Part shown: piece after piece, positions 13,331-25,861 of the stretch
How the letters are laid out: the number at the start of each line of letters is the position of its first letter
Numbering within the stretch: the stretch's first letter is position 1
DNA from: Aptenodytes patagonicus
Lineage: Eukaryota; Chordata; Aves; Sphenisciformes; Spheniscidae
Length of the DNA: 64,000 bases
Direction: 5' to 3'
Assembly: GCF_965638725.1 (NCBI RefSeq)
Contig: NC_134956.1
Coordinates: 62,001-126,000, forward strand
Notes under the pieces: model-generated
Told to the model about the DNA's origin: nothing
Database searches by the model: none
What the model saw: the letters and a program-made list of their open reading frames with translations, nothing else
Position numbers and translations under genes: made by a program

Positions 13331-15751
13331 CTCTAGCCAGGGCTGGGCTATAGCATCACTCATGCTCCTTGTGCATCTTTTTCTCTGTGGCCTAATGTGT
13401 CCCTCATTTTTTACAGAACAGAATAGCTTCAACGAGCGTCATATAACCCAGGCGCTTCACTCAGACGTTCTCCTAGGAGGTGGGATCTGACCACTTTTCA
13501 GCATTTGCACTTTCTCAGTCCTGTTTGGTAAAAGTAGAGGTTGAAAAAAACAAACGGAGCCTTGCGAGTATTTGTTCAGGGTGTTCTCCTAAGGAAAAGG
13601 GCTAAGCTAATTGCTTGACTTACAACTGTGCAAGGTACAGAAGGACAATGCTGCCAGCCTTGTCCTCGGGCACACAGCTCACCACGCCAGGTCACCAGAG
13701 CATGCCCACTGCCAAGAAAGATCCCCGTGTTTGTCTGCTCACCTGGACCCTGTTCCTGCTCACGTCCCCATTCCCAACGCCTCTCACGCTGGATTCGATT
13801 TCTAGAGGGCACAGTAGTCCCAAGTGCTGGTATTTGGAGATGCAGACGGAGAAGCGCCTTCGCTCATTTTGCAGTGAGTCTCACGGTAGGCTTGGGAGCT
13901 GGGTGTTTTATACTTTATGTGAGGAGAAACACCTACACGTTTCTGCCTCGGTTTTGCCTCAGAAACTGATTCCATATATATATAGGACCCCTTGCGACAG
14001 GCTCAGAAATGGGCCAGAAGGCATATGAACTGCAGCTCTAGTGGGACACTGCAGAAGCATCTTCAAGGTGAAATGCTGCCTTTTTTCCTCAAACTCCACT
14101 GCCCAAGTTTGCCAGGAAACCAGCTTCTTCACAAGGAAGGAGGAAGAAGGAAAAGAGGAAACCCATTTTCTGAACACAAGGACCCTGCTGATGGGGACTG
14201 TCCGTGGCAATGTTTGTAATGCCTTGGTTTCCTCATCTCTCCTGCACCAGATGTCGCCCCTGGGAGAAGACAACATGAATAACACACAGGCAGCCTGAGC
14301 CTCTAATTGAGTGGCACTGGAGATGCTCTGTTCTTGGGCATTTTTTTCCCCTGAGATCGCTACATGCTAATTGAATATGCTCAGCAGGTGTGGAAAGCTT
14401 CCACCTTTCTGGATCACAAATGCACTTTCATAAAGGAAGTCTCAAGTTAAAAAATGTCAAAAAACCCCCAAACCCCTCTGTTCTTTCTTGCATGGTCCAA
14501 TTCTCTACAGAAATCAGAAGCACCACTTAGGATTGGGTTTGGTTATGATGGCAATTTTGGTGTTTCCATCGTAAATTTCAATTTTGATGGTTAGCATTCT
14601 TTTGATAATGCTTATCTGCAGCCTTTGATGGTAAATTGCAGGTTGAGATGGCAAGCTCAGGCACAAGTACTGAACACTTCTGTCCATAAGCCATGCACCT
14701 GAAACACCTGGCAAAGAGTTAGGAAACATTTCCTGGTGATGCTGCAAACGTTGCTTCCTTTTTAGTTCTCCTCTCCAGAGTTCTCTTTGGATTTCTTTTT
14801 CTTCTTCACTTTCTTGCATTTCTTTTTCAATTTTGGATCACCAGAAAGCTTGTTTCTGTCTCTTGCGTTTTTCTTTCGGGCGCACTTTCACCCCCCTTCT
14901 GCACAGGAATGTTTTCTCTTTCTGTGTGTTCATTTTTCATTTGCCTGGCAAGAGCCCACGAACTCTGGCTGAACTGGCACTGGTGGGAGCGCACGCTGTC
15001 CACTGCCATACGCCAGCTGATGGTGACTGCCCTGCTGTGTTTCCGTGCTGCAAGTGCGCCTCCGCTTGGGAGGTGGACGGTCTGGTTGGCTTCTCCTCAG
15101 CTTCTCCCACCCCTCAGGGCCAGAGCGCGCTCTCTTCCTGCCGCAGTGCTGACAGGGAGTGCCTACAGAGTCACGTGTTTTTTCTCTTCCCTTGGATCCT
15201 CTGCATATTTTCTTCACCTGCTTGATTTCGCAGTCCCATGATGCCTCCAGGAAACAGACTGTTCAGCACTTGATCCAGCTCCGCCATGGAAATGCTCTTT
15301 GTATCTTGGCATTCAGCGCCTGCTCCGGGGGTCAAATCATGGCACCTGCAGAAACAACAGTGATCTTAGTTTAGGGTTGTTCTGGCAGCCTCCTCTTGGC
15401 TTCAAGCCCATCCTGTCATTTCCTAGGAGCCATGGACAATGCCCATGGACAGGTGCTTTATAAAATTGTGTGAAACTTAGATACACAGGTGTTAATCTTT
15501 GATGACAAAAGCTCATGTTTAAAGGGAGAATGAAAACATCGATTAGCAAAAACTGAGAGTGACAGGTGTGTTCTATGGCACTTGTTGAAGCGTTTCTGGT
15601 TTGTATAGGGGATACATTACGCCACACACAAAAAAAGGCACATTAAGAACAAAGGTGATTCAATAACCTCACCTGAGCTAGATGGTTCGTTAAGCTGCAC
15701 ACCTTGGTGGATGCTCCATCTGCATTCTTGTTACTGAAGCAATGATTATAG
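13331..15751. other. No gene recognised
   Basis: Open frames here are short and lack recognisable domains. Pyrimidine-rich stretches (about 14,790-14,890) produce Phe-rich spurious translations. Nothing else is visible. Confidence 0.4.
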
Positions 15752-17530
15752 AATCATAGAATCAGAGAATCGGTTAGGCTGGAAAATACCTTTAAGATCA
15801 TTGAGTCCAACCGTTAACCTAGCACTGCCAAGTCCACCTCTAAACCATGTCCCTAAACACCACTTCTACATGTCTTTTAAATACCTCCAGGGATGGTGAC
15901 TCAACCACTTCCCTGGGCAGCCTGCTCCAGTGCTTGACAGCCCTTTCGGTGAAGAAATTTTTCCTAATATCCAATCTAAACCTCCCCTGGCGCAACTTGA
16001 GGCCATTTCCTCTCGTCCTATCGCTAGTTACTTGGGAAAAGAGACCGACACCCCCCTCACTACAACCTCCTTTCAGGTAGTTGTAGAGAGCGATGAGGTC
16101 TCCCCTCAGCCTCCTTTTCTCCAGCCTAAACAACCCCAGTTCCCTCAGCTGCTCCTCATAAGACTTGTGCTCCAGACCCTTCACCAGCCTCGTTGCCCTT
16201 CTCTGGACATGCTCCAGCACCTCAATGTCTGTCTTGTAGTGAGGGCCCAAAACTGAACACAGTATTTGAGGTGCGGCCTCACCAGTGCCAAGGACAGGGG
16301 GACGATCACTTCCCTACTCCTGCTGGCCACACTATTTCTGATACAGGCCAGGATGCCATTGGCCTTCTCGGCTGCCTGGGCACACTGCCAGCTCATGTTC
16401 AGCCGGCTGTCGACCAACACCCCCAGGTCCTTTTCCACCAGGCAGCTTTCCAGCCCCTCTTCCCCAAGCCTGTAGCGCTGCATGGGGTTGTTGTGGCCGA
16501 AGTGCAGGGCCCGGCACTTGGCCTTGTTGAACCTCATACAGTTGGCCTGGGCCCATCGATCCAGCCTGTCCAGGTCCCTCTGCAGAGCCTTCCTACCCTC
16601 CAGCAGATCAACACTCCCACCCAACTTGGTGTCGTCTGCAAAATTACTGAGGGTGCACTCGATCCCCTCATCCAGATCATTGAGAAAGATACTGAACAAG
16701 ACCGGCCCCAAAACTGAGCCCTGAAGAACACCAATTGTGACCAGCTGCCAACTGGATTTAACTCCATTCACCACAACCTTCTGGGCCCGGCTGTCCAGCC
16801 AGTTTTTTACCCAGCAAAGAGTACTCCCGTCCTAGGATGGGAGCAGCCAGTTTCTCCTGGAGAATGCTGTGGGAAACTGTGTCAAAGGCCTTTCTAAAGT
16901 CCAGGTAAACAACATCCACAGCCTTTCCCTCATCCACTAAGCAGGTCACCTGGTCATAGAAGGACATCAGGTTAGTCAAGCAGGACCTGCCTTTCATAAA
17001 CCTGTGCTGGCTGGGCCTGATCACCTGGTTGTCCTGTACATGCTACGTGATGGCTCACTCAAGGTGATCTGCTCCATAACCTGCCCTGGCACCAAGATCA
17101 GACTGACAGGCCTCTAGTTCCCCAGATCCTCCTTCCAGCCCTTCTTGTAAACGGGCACCACATTTGCTAACTTCCAGTCAACTGGGACCTCACCGGTTAG
17201 CCTGGACTGCTGATAAATGATGGAAAGGGGCTTGGTGAGCACTTCCACCAGCTCCCTCAGTAGAGGGTGGATCCCAACCGGCCCCATAGACTTGTGTGTG
17301 CCTAAGTGGTGTAGCAGGTCACTAACCATCTCCCCTTAGATTATGGGGGCTTCATTCTGCTCCCCACCTCTATCTTCCAGCTCAGGGGGCTGGGTACCCG
17401 GAGAACAACTGCTCTTACTATTAAAGACTGAGGCAAAGAAGGCATTAAGTACCTCAGCCTTTTCCTCAGCCTTTGTCACTCTTTCCCCGTGCATCCAATA
17501 AAGGATGGAGATTCTCCTTAGCCCTCCTTA
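15752..17530 (-). repeat. CR1 LINE copy A, 3' part (host copy of a nested pair)
   Basis: This is a minus-strand CR1. Its 3' tail (ATAGAATCATAGAATCAGAGAAT) is at 15,752, followed by the ORF2 C-terminus, the RT with FADD, and upstream RT blocks to about 17,530, where copy B interrupts it. ORF2 is broken: there is a one-base loss in the G run near 16,243, and the stretch between about 16,780 and 17,330 carries further stops and shifts. The 16,190-16,720 segment is almost identical to copy B even though the neighbouring segment is strongly decayed. The element continues at 18,959-19,695. Confidence 0.93.
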
Positions 17531-17532
17531 GC

Positions 17533-18958
17533 CCTAGGCTTGCCAATGTGACGCCCATCCACAAGAAGGGCCGGAAGGAGGATCCGGGGAACTACAGGCC
17601 TGTCAGCCTGACCTCGGTGCTGGGGAAGATTATGGAGCGGTTCATCTTGAGGGCGCTCACAAGGCATGTGCAGGACGACCAGGGGATCAGGCCCAGCCAG
17701 CATGGGTTCATGAGAGGCAGGTCCTGCTTGACTAACCTGATCTCCTTCTATGACCAGGTGACCCGCCTAGTGGATGAGGGAAAGGCTGTGGATGTGGTCT
17801 GCCTGGACTTCAGTAAGGCCTTTGACACCGTCTCCCACAGCATTCTCCTAGAGAAGCTGGCGGCTCACGGCTTAGGCAGGTGTACTCTTTGCTGGGTAAA
17901 AAACTGGCTGGACGGCCGGGCCCAGAGAGTTGTGGAGAATGGAGTTAAATACAGTTGGCGGCCGGTCACGAGCGGTGTTCCCCAGGGCTCAGTTTTGGGG
18001 CCGGTCTTCTTCAGTATCTTTCTCAATGATCTGGATGAGGGGATCGAGTGCACCCTCAGTAAGTTTGCAGACGACACCAAGTTGGGCGGGAGTGTTGATC
18101 TGCTGGAGGGTAGGAAGGCTCTGCAGAGGGACCTGGACAGGCTGGATCGATGGGCTGAGGCCAACTGTATGAGGTTCAACAAGGCCAAGTGCCGGGCCCT
18201 GCACTTCGGCCACAACAACCCCATGCAGCGCTACAGGCTTGGGGAAGAGGGGCTGGAAAGCTGCCTGGTGGAAAAGGACCTGGGGGTGTTGGTCGACAGC
18301 CGGCTGAACATGAGCTGGCAGTGTGCCCAGGCAGCCGAGAAGGCCAATGGCATCCTGGCCTGTATCAGAAATAGTGTGGCCAGCAGGAGTAGGGAAGTGA
18401 TCGTCCCCCTGTCCTTGGCACTGGTGAGGCCGCACCTCAAATACTGTGTTCAGTTTTGGGCCCTCACTACAAGACAGACATTGAGGTGCTGGAGCATGTC
18501 CAGAGAAGGGCAACGAGGCTGGTGAAGGGTCTGGAGAACAAGTCTTATGAGGAGCGGCTGAGGGAACTGGGGTTGTTTAGGCTGGAGAAAAGGAGGCTGA
18601 GGGGAGACCTCATCGCTCTCTACAACTACCTGAAAGGAGGTTGTAGTGAGGGGGGTGTCAGTCTCTTTTCCCAAGTAACTAGCGATAGGACGAGAGGAAA
18701 TGGCCTCAAGTTGCGCCAGGGGAGGTTTAGATTGGACGTGAGGAAAAATTTCTTTACTGAAAGAGTGGTTAAACATCGGAGCAGGCTGCCCAGGGAAATG
18801 GTTGAGTCCCCATCCCTGGAAGTATTTAAAAGACGTGTAGATGAGGTGCTTAGGGACATGGTTTAGTGGACATGGTGGTGTTGGGTTGACGGTTGGACTC
18901 GATGATCTTAGAGGTCTTTTCCAACCTCAATGATTCTATGATTCTATGATTCTCTGAT
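17533..18958 (+). repeat. CR1 LINE copy B inserted into copy A, opposite orientation
   Basis: This 5'-truncated CR1 starts inside the RT ([11 protein letters not shown] near 17,537). It runs through [16 protein letters not shown] and FADD to the C-terminus and ends in a (TGATTCTA)n tail at about 18,925-18,958. The RT frame is open from 17,473 to 18,525 and is then broken by the same one-base loss (near 18,462) seen in copy A. The C-terminal 136 codons are open in another frame. Copy A sequence resumes directly after the tail, so B landed in A. B contains no endonuclease domain and is inactive. Confidence 0.93.
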
Positions 18959-19695
18959 TTTGTTGCTAATGTATTTATAGAAACATTTTTTATTGTCTTT
19001 TACGGCAGTAGCCAGATTAAGTTCTAGTTGGGCTTTGGCCCTTCTAATTTTCTCCCTGCATAACCTCACGACATCCTTGTAGTCCTCCTGAGTTGCCTGC
19101 CCCTTCTTCCAAAGGTCATAAACTCTCTTTTTTTTCCCGAGTTCCAGCCAAAGCTCTCTGTTCAGTCAGGCCGGCCTTCTTCCCCACCGGCTTGTCTTTC
19201 GGCACATGGGGATAGCAAGTTTTCTCTTTGCATCTTTAACCCGGGCCCCAGGGAGGCAGCAGCCTTCCCTAAGAAGTGGGTCCGGTCTGCATCTTGGGCC
19301 TTCTGTTCCCTTCAGAAGGGAGTCTCTTATGACAGTGACCCGTCTTCTTTTCTTTATGGAAGCAGCTTTGACGCAGGGCGTAGGCCAACTTGACATCGGT
19401 GACACCTCCAAGCTAGATGAACCATCGTCCTCATTATTGTTCGGTTCCACTTGCAGAGCCTCACACCTATTATGCAAGGGCACCTGGGAAGGTGGGGTAG
19501 TTACAGAGGAGACGCGCCTGCTGCACCAGGCTGGCACTTGTCACCATTGCCCCCTATCCCTTAAGTCACCGTGTTCAGCCAGGCAGAGAGAGGATAGGGA
19601 ATCCTCTGTATCATGCGTCCTGTCTGCCTGTTGGGCCTGTCTCAGGGAAGGTAGGGTGCAATTCCAGTAGTCTGTCTCTCTCTCACTCTCCCTGA
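18959..19695 (-). repeat. CR1 LINE copy A, 5' part
   Basis: This continues copy A after the nested insertion. It carries the linker between endonuclease and RT (18,962-19,205) and then jumps to the ORF1 esterase region and upstream coiled segment (19,206-19,695). The minus translation shows the ORF1 block with KKRRRVTVIRDSLL, where the nucleophile motif is RDSL instead of GDSL. The endonuclease domain, about 1.3 kb in the complete CR1 at 38.6-43.3 kb, is deleted. Confidence 0.88.
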
Positions 19696-22600
19696 TTTCA
19701 TTATTTCTGACATTTCTGACATTTCATTATTTCTGACGATGTCAGAGGCTAACCATGTAACATAACTAGAAGAAATTGGCAAGGTTATTACAGCTGTACG
19801 TTTTCCTTTATTTCATGTTAAAAAAAAAAAGCAGCTGGAAGGTTTTACCCTTTGCTTCCTCATCTCTTCCCAGTGCTTCTTCTGACTCTATGTAATATTA
19901 CAAAGTTAGGTTACGTTGGTTTTCCTGGAAAACTCTGTGGACAAGTCTACAGGCCTGCCGAACCCAGCCTCAGGACAAGACTCACTGGCCATGGAGCTGA
20001 TGATGTCGGAAGTGTCTGAGGAAAGAACTCCAGCAGAGTCTGGCCGCTGGGGCACGGCGGCACCTGCATATCTGAGCACCCTTACGTATCTGGTTGCCCA
20101 CATGGACGGGAAAGCAGAACTGACCATGGACTGCTATTTCAGACACGTTACGTATAGCCCATGGGAATCTGGAGAACCAGTGTATCTGTGAGGTCAGAGA
20201 GACTACATTGACTCATTAGCAGAAGCAAAAGAAGACACAGTTGTATTTGAATCATGCAGTTTTAAACACTGTATTTAGACAAATACCTGTCATCAAAGAC
20301 TCACCATCCCTTCCAATCTTTCAGTCTCTTTCACCACAAGGTTCCTGAAGCAACATTTGAGAAGACAAGGCCTCAAATAACTTCTAAATCCAGGAAGCAA
20401 AAAGCCTATATACCTCTCGCTAGGCATCCTTCTCATCTCAAAGACAGAGAAATTTATTTTGAACTATATTTACACAATATTTTTATATTATGGACACAAT
20501 ACAAAATGTGCTTCTTGCTTTTTTAAAATACTGAAATACTGATTTCATTATTTTCTTGGAAAATGGTACTTTCAAAGGACTGGGGGGATCAATAACTTAG
20601 GAGGAATTAAAAAAAAGATCAAGGATAACAGTATGGTGATGTAAAGAGAACAAGGTTAGGCTTTGCAGACTGTCAACAACGGGGAAGAACGCCTTTCAAA
20701 AATACCCGGACTTGTTCTGGCTGAATACAGCAGATCCCCTTAAGGCCGACGTGGAGTCCGGCTTGCAAGGATCTTCTCAGAGCATGTCAGATGACACAAA
20801 GGACAGACCACAAAGCCAGTCTTACCACAACTCTGCTCTGCAGCTGCGACTGAAGGGTACAGAAGCCGGGCAGAAAAGGCTTTATACATCATCCTAGGCT
20901 GCCTTGCTGGGCTTTACAAGCACCTTCTCCGAGCGCTCCTCCTCCTGTGCTGAGCACCCCATAGCACCCAGTCTGCCCTGCTGCTGACCTGAGCGCCTGT
21001 GCACTCAAGACAGGCAGTGCTGCCTCCCTTCTCGATTTCTGTTCCTTCCACGCTCATGTAGAAGGATGAAATGCAATAGTGTGCAGACTCCGTAATTCAT
21101 TGGCAACAGCTGTACATGGCGGGGATGCAGCTTTCAGAAGTGCTTCGTTCTGCACGAGAGGGAACTGTCCCAGTGCACACAGGCAAAAGGCTTACATGGG
21201 GCCAAGTTTCATTTTTAAAGCCAAGTTTAAAAAAAAAAACAGTTTTGTTTTCTCTCCTGTGACTCATTTGACAAAACAACCCATGACTTGCAAAGAGATT
21301 TAGAGAAGTCTGTTTGTTGTGCGTGTGTTTAGGTCAGAATCCCTTCCAAGCCAAAAAGCAGTGTTTTCCACTTACTGCATCAGGATTAACCTGGGTTGGT
21401 CTTCAGTTTTGCTGCACTGAAGTGAGACCCCCCTTAAATAGCAACGGTAGGAGTTCCAGATGAAATGCCAGATACATTAGTCCCTATCAGCCACTCGTTC
21501 CTCTCAACATTTATATTCTGTTGATTCACAAGAGCACTTCTGCCCGAGTAAGAACTGCAAAATCCCACCTACGGACTTTTCCTTAGGTCATTTAGTAACC
21601 AGGATTTCATTGGGAGCACGCAGTTTTCCCACCTCCTATCGATGCAGCGCCAAGACGGCAACTGTGGCAGTCCTGTTGACCCCTTTGTTAAGGAGTGGCT
21701 TTGCCCCATTATTTTAATGCATTCAACTCGGGGTGAAGTGATAAAAATACCCACGCTAAGGTTAGCGTTACCTCCTTTCTCCAGTCACTAAATGGGTAGG
21801 AGGATACTTTCTGCAAAAACTCCAATTTTGTATGAGAAGATGTGCAGACTGTCATAGTTGATGACATAGGAAGACTCTCTTAAAAGTGCGATTCACAGAA
21901 AGGTGAGTTATTGAATGATCTCTCGTAAAGTACTCCTCTTTCTGTGACTTGTCGATTTGGTTTTCCCAATATGCAGAGACAATTAGAAATTACAAGTTAG
22001 AAAACAACTGCCTAAAAATATTTTCCCTAAACCACCAAAGACCAAAGTAGCAACTGCTTTCTCTGAGAAAGGGATTGTCCTGAGACATCACCGGTAATAG
22101 TGATGAGCCTCAAGCTGAAGGGGTGATTAAGACACACAGATGAATTCCCACATATGCTGAAGACACCGCTACGGAATTTAAAATACTACTTTAACTACCG
22201 TTATATTTTATATCTGGAATAACTGAACACATAAAAAAAAAATCTGTGACCAGGTGCACATGTGAAATGCGGATTGTTTTCCATACTTGACCTGAAGTTT
22301 TGTATATGATCTCAAGAACAGTATCGATTGCTGTCGTATTTGCAGAGACAAGTAAAGAGGGGCAGAAGCAGAGAAATTCAGTTGCTTTCCAGAAGTGAAT
22401 TAGGCAGTGAGTCTGCAGAATGTAGGACTGTTGCCCAATGCCTGGTGCTAAGGTGGAAAGAGTGCCTGAATTGCACGGGTTTGTGATTTCCCCATACCTT
22501 GGAAGAGGAGAGAGAGACTGCGAAGTTACTGTTTCCCAGATAGAAACCGTGGCATTTCTGTGAGTCTGCTATAAGAGATCTGGGTTTACACAGCAGGTTA

Positions 22601-23176
22601 CAGAGGAATAAAGCCCCCGTAGTCTCCAGAAATGTCTTGCTGGTGCTTGGGTGGCTGTGCAGGGCGCTGGGGCTCCCAGGCAGGGCCCCACAAGGACAAG
22701 CCTCAGGGCATAGAGCACTCTGTCCCCAATAGCCCAGTGCAGTGGTCCTGTGGCCAGATCCTGCTGCCAGCCCTGACAGAAATCCAGTGAGAGCTATCCC
22801 TGCTCTGAACCCAGAGCTAAAAGGCCGGGACCCTGCGAAGCCACCTGTCACAGCCATGGACATGGTGGCTCTCGTCACCCAAAGGAAGCTCCTGAGTTCT
22901 CCGAGCTCCTCAGCTATTAGCAAACATCCTTGAGGCTGTCTCAGAACAGGAGCCTCCAGGGCCAGCCAGGCCCGAAACACACAGCCATGGTGCTGGGCAG
23001 CCGGCCAAGGCCAGCCCACAAGGAGGGAGGTCTGAGGAAGGTGCTGCTAACCCCTGGCATGAAGACAAGCCCCTGGGCCCAGCCACTAATGCTGCACCTC
23101 GAGAAAGGGAGAAGAGGAGGAGGAGGAAGCCGACAAATGAGCGTGGAATCTCCCAGTGCATAGATTAACAGCCAGC
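19696..23176. other. No gene recognised
   Basis: I see no recognisable coding region, repeat family or RNA gene. Open frames up to about 210 codons near 22.4-23.0 kb look like chance frames downstream of the PHF7-like locus. Confidence 0.4.
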
Positions 23177-23182
23177 TTTATT
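23177..23182 (-). promoter_or_regulatory. Polyadenylation signal AATAAA of the PHF7-like locus
   Basis: The reverse strand reads AATAAA 24 bases beyond the stop codon of the PHF7-like locus. The very short 3' UTR is consistent with a compact avian gene. Confidence 0.6.
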
Positions 23183-23205
23183 GTGCTGGGGGCTGGGGAT
23201 CAGGG

Positions 23206-25630
23206 TCAGAACTTGAGCCTGGTCCCGTGGCGTCTTCTGGGCCGGCTGTAAGGATTTGGGGCCTGGCATCGCACCCGCACGGGCCCAAAGGGGCTGGAGG
23301 GACTGCTGCCCTGAAGTGCCGGAGAGCCGCAGGAGGACCCTGATGGCGCCTGGCTGGCGGTGCTGGCACTGGCAAGCTCTGAGTTGGCACTGGAGGCTGT
23401 AAGGAGAAGCAAAAAGGTCAAGGGCACAGCCTCCCAGGCCCGGGGCAGGATAGGCCAGAGCGGTGCCCCCAGCCCTCCTGGAGCAGAGGAGCTCTGCCAA
23501 GCCCACCCTGGGCACCTGCTGGCAGGCCTTGCCTGGCCCCTGGCCCCAGCCCAGGGGCACCCGGGTGCTTTGCCTCTTACTGGTGCCCAGGCCAGCACAG
23601 CTGCCGCATTCCCAGCTGGCTGTGCTGTTCCTCAAGTAGGAGCAGTGTCTGTGGGTGCCCTCAGCAGCGCAGGAGGGCAGGGCCTGGGGAAGCAAACGGG
23701 TTCATGGCTCTGAGGACAAAGTGACCACAGCACGGGATTGTCTGGCAGAGCTGTTTTTCTTAGTTCTTCCTCTTCGAACCCTTGGCGAGACAGAAATCCC
23801 ATGCAGAGGCCCAGGGTGCAGCTTTGGCAACTTACCCCTCTTCCTCTGCCTGCTCCCTGCCTCCTGGACAAAGGCACTCACTGGCATCGCAGCGGCTGTG
23901 CCTCTCCCTTAGTGCTGCATATGCAAGGCTGTCCCATGATGGCAATCTGATGGAGAAAGGAAAATTGATGAGCCCCTGCTGCCCCGGCATAAGGCAGATG
24001 CAGGGCGTCCCTGCTCTTCCCCCCCCTGCTCTATTTCCAACTCCTCCATGAAGCTGAAGCCCAGACCCACAGGACAGCGAAGGGCCAGGACTGCTGGGCA
24101 GCACTTGCACCCTCCTGTCTTGTGAGCCAGGCAAAAGGACACCAACCTGAAGGGGATTCGGATCCCCATGGCAAGCATTTCCAAGAGAAATGCGTTCCTA
24201 TCTCTACAGAGGGGGCACTGGAAGCAAGAAATGCCATCGCGCACGGCCTGTCCCTGCAGGAGAAACATAAGGAGCATGAGTGAGGCCCTGGTGCTGCTGA
24301 GCGCCTGCCACGCCCCGGGGGTGAGGGAACGACTCCTACCTGGATGCAGCCCCTGTGGAATCAGGCATTTGCACACTGGGCACACCATGGTGCCATAGGA
24401 CTTTCTGTCCCCTACAAGGTCCAGGCAGCTGAGGCAGGTGGTGTTCTCCTCCAGAGCCGCCTCCACTGCCTGCTCTGGGCGGTGCTCTCAGCAGAAGGAC
24501 CTGGGGGGAAGAGGAAAGGGATGCACGAGGTCAGAAGTGCTGGGTCCTTCCCCGGTGGTAGAGAGGAGAGGAGACAAGGTACCTGTACTGAAAAAAGAAC
24601 TGGGTGATGCATCCACCCTCCACGGCACAGGGGAGATGGAAGCTGCGGTCGCAGCCCGTCTCCTGGCAGGTGATGGCAGCCCCGCTCTCGCCACAGACAA
24701 AGCAGTGCTGGAAAGAGCACAGCAGACCCCATCAGCGGCAGCCTCAGGGCCTCCACAGCCAGCCCCACACCTCCGGGCAGGGCGCAGGATGTGGCTGCTG
24801 CTGGGTCACACCCCGCAGATCCGCCTGGCGGACAAGGCTCCCGTGCTGGCGCCACTGTGGAGCTGCTGGGAGCAAGACTTTTGTCCCAGAGCTGGTTGGA
24901 AGGGCTGGGATTTCTTTCTTGGGGTCTGGGCTAAGCTCCGGGAAACCTCTCCTGGCACAACTTGTCAGGTCCTCACCTTCTGTGCTGTCCGCTTGATCGT
25001 GCGTCTAATATCCTCCAGGCGAACCCCATCCCTGCTCCCTCGCTGAAACATCCCATTGGCAAAAAACTGCAGAAGAGAAAAGACGAGGAGCTGATGAGGA
25101 GAGCGTGGCAGGGACAGCCTGTCGGAAAGCTGGAGGGAGCCCCAGAGGAACTCACCAGGCAAAACTCATGGGCACAAAGCCCTTGCTTCTCCAGTTTGTG
25201 CCCACAGATATCTGGGTCAGCCTCTGCCCGGCAACACAGCATGCATGCTGGAGGGGAGAGAGCAAATACCACTGGGAGTGAGCACCTCTGCGGGGCCAGG
25301 GGAAGCATCCCTGAGGGATTGCCCCCACAGGCCTGCTCTGTCCCTGCCTAGCTGGCTGATGGGCAGGGCTGGAGGCCTTGGAGAGGAAGGGGGCATTGCA
25401 GGCAGGGGTGTCCCAGCAGGTGCCCACTGCCCAGCCTGGGCCCTGCTTGCTGAGGAAAGGAGGGGCCCTGCCCCGGGCGGTTGGGGAACTCCTGCCTCCC
25501 CCGCCACTGCTCTTGGCCCCACACTGACCGCCCCACCAATCTCTCTGCCAGGCTGTGGGAGGGATACTTTGCTCTCACCCTGCTCCACTGAGTCATGGGC
25601 CTTCTCCTTCCTTGTGGATGTGGCACACAT
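23206..25630 (-). pseudogene. PHF7-like: PHF7-like PHD-finger E3 ligase, pseudogene (8 coding exons)
   Basis: PHF7/G2E3-type proteins carry an extended PHD finger and a RING-like module and act as nuclear histone-binding ubiquitin ligases; birds have many PHF7-like copies. Exons by sequence: 25,630-25,579; 25,247-25,156 (CMLCCRAEADPDICGHKLEK); 25,066-24,977; 24,707-24,583 (CFVCGESGAAITCQETGCD); 24,500-24,340; 24,253-24,147 (CFQCPLCRDRNAFLLEM); 23,946-23,836; about 23,683-23,581; and 23,396-23,206. The first exon ends 17 codons after its Met, in phase with the next. Most exons have GT/AG borders and conserved Cys/His ligands. In exon 24,500-24,340, however, TGA replaces the Trp codon of the FCWEH block. 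A second TGA replaces the Trp before FHRGC, next to a two-base deletion. The 5' border of exon 23,683 is also out of phase. Unless sequence errors are involved, this copy is dead. Confidence 0.85.
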
Positions 25631-25861
25631 CAACAGCAAGCGTTTGGAGAGTCCCTGTCCCAGCAGCACCGGGGCGTCTCCTCCAAATGCTCCTCTGCTG
25701 ACTCTGAGGGAGAAGCGAGGCACGGCTGAGCTTGCAGCACAGGCCCTGAGGTGTGGGGCCCCCCTCCTCCCTCGGCAGCCCCGTACAAGCCCCATCCCTC
25801 CCCTGCCCTCTCCTCAACTCACCAGGGTGCACTGACGCACGGCCTGAGCCCAGCGTTCCTT

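Noticed and set aside
16193-16717. 174-codon frame, also seen at 17,989-18,513 on the other strand, looking like a conserved protein pair
   Set aside because: Both are antisense readings of the CR1 reverse-transcriptase region; their similarity is due to the nested CR1 copies.
15752-18958. A recent large palindrome made by inverted duplication
   Set aside because: Copy A resumes beyond copy B with the expected next CR1 sequence, and B has its own 5' truncation and 3' tail, so this is a nested insertion.
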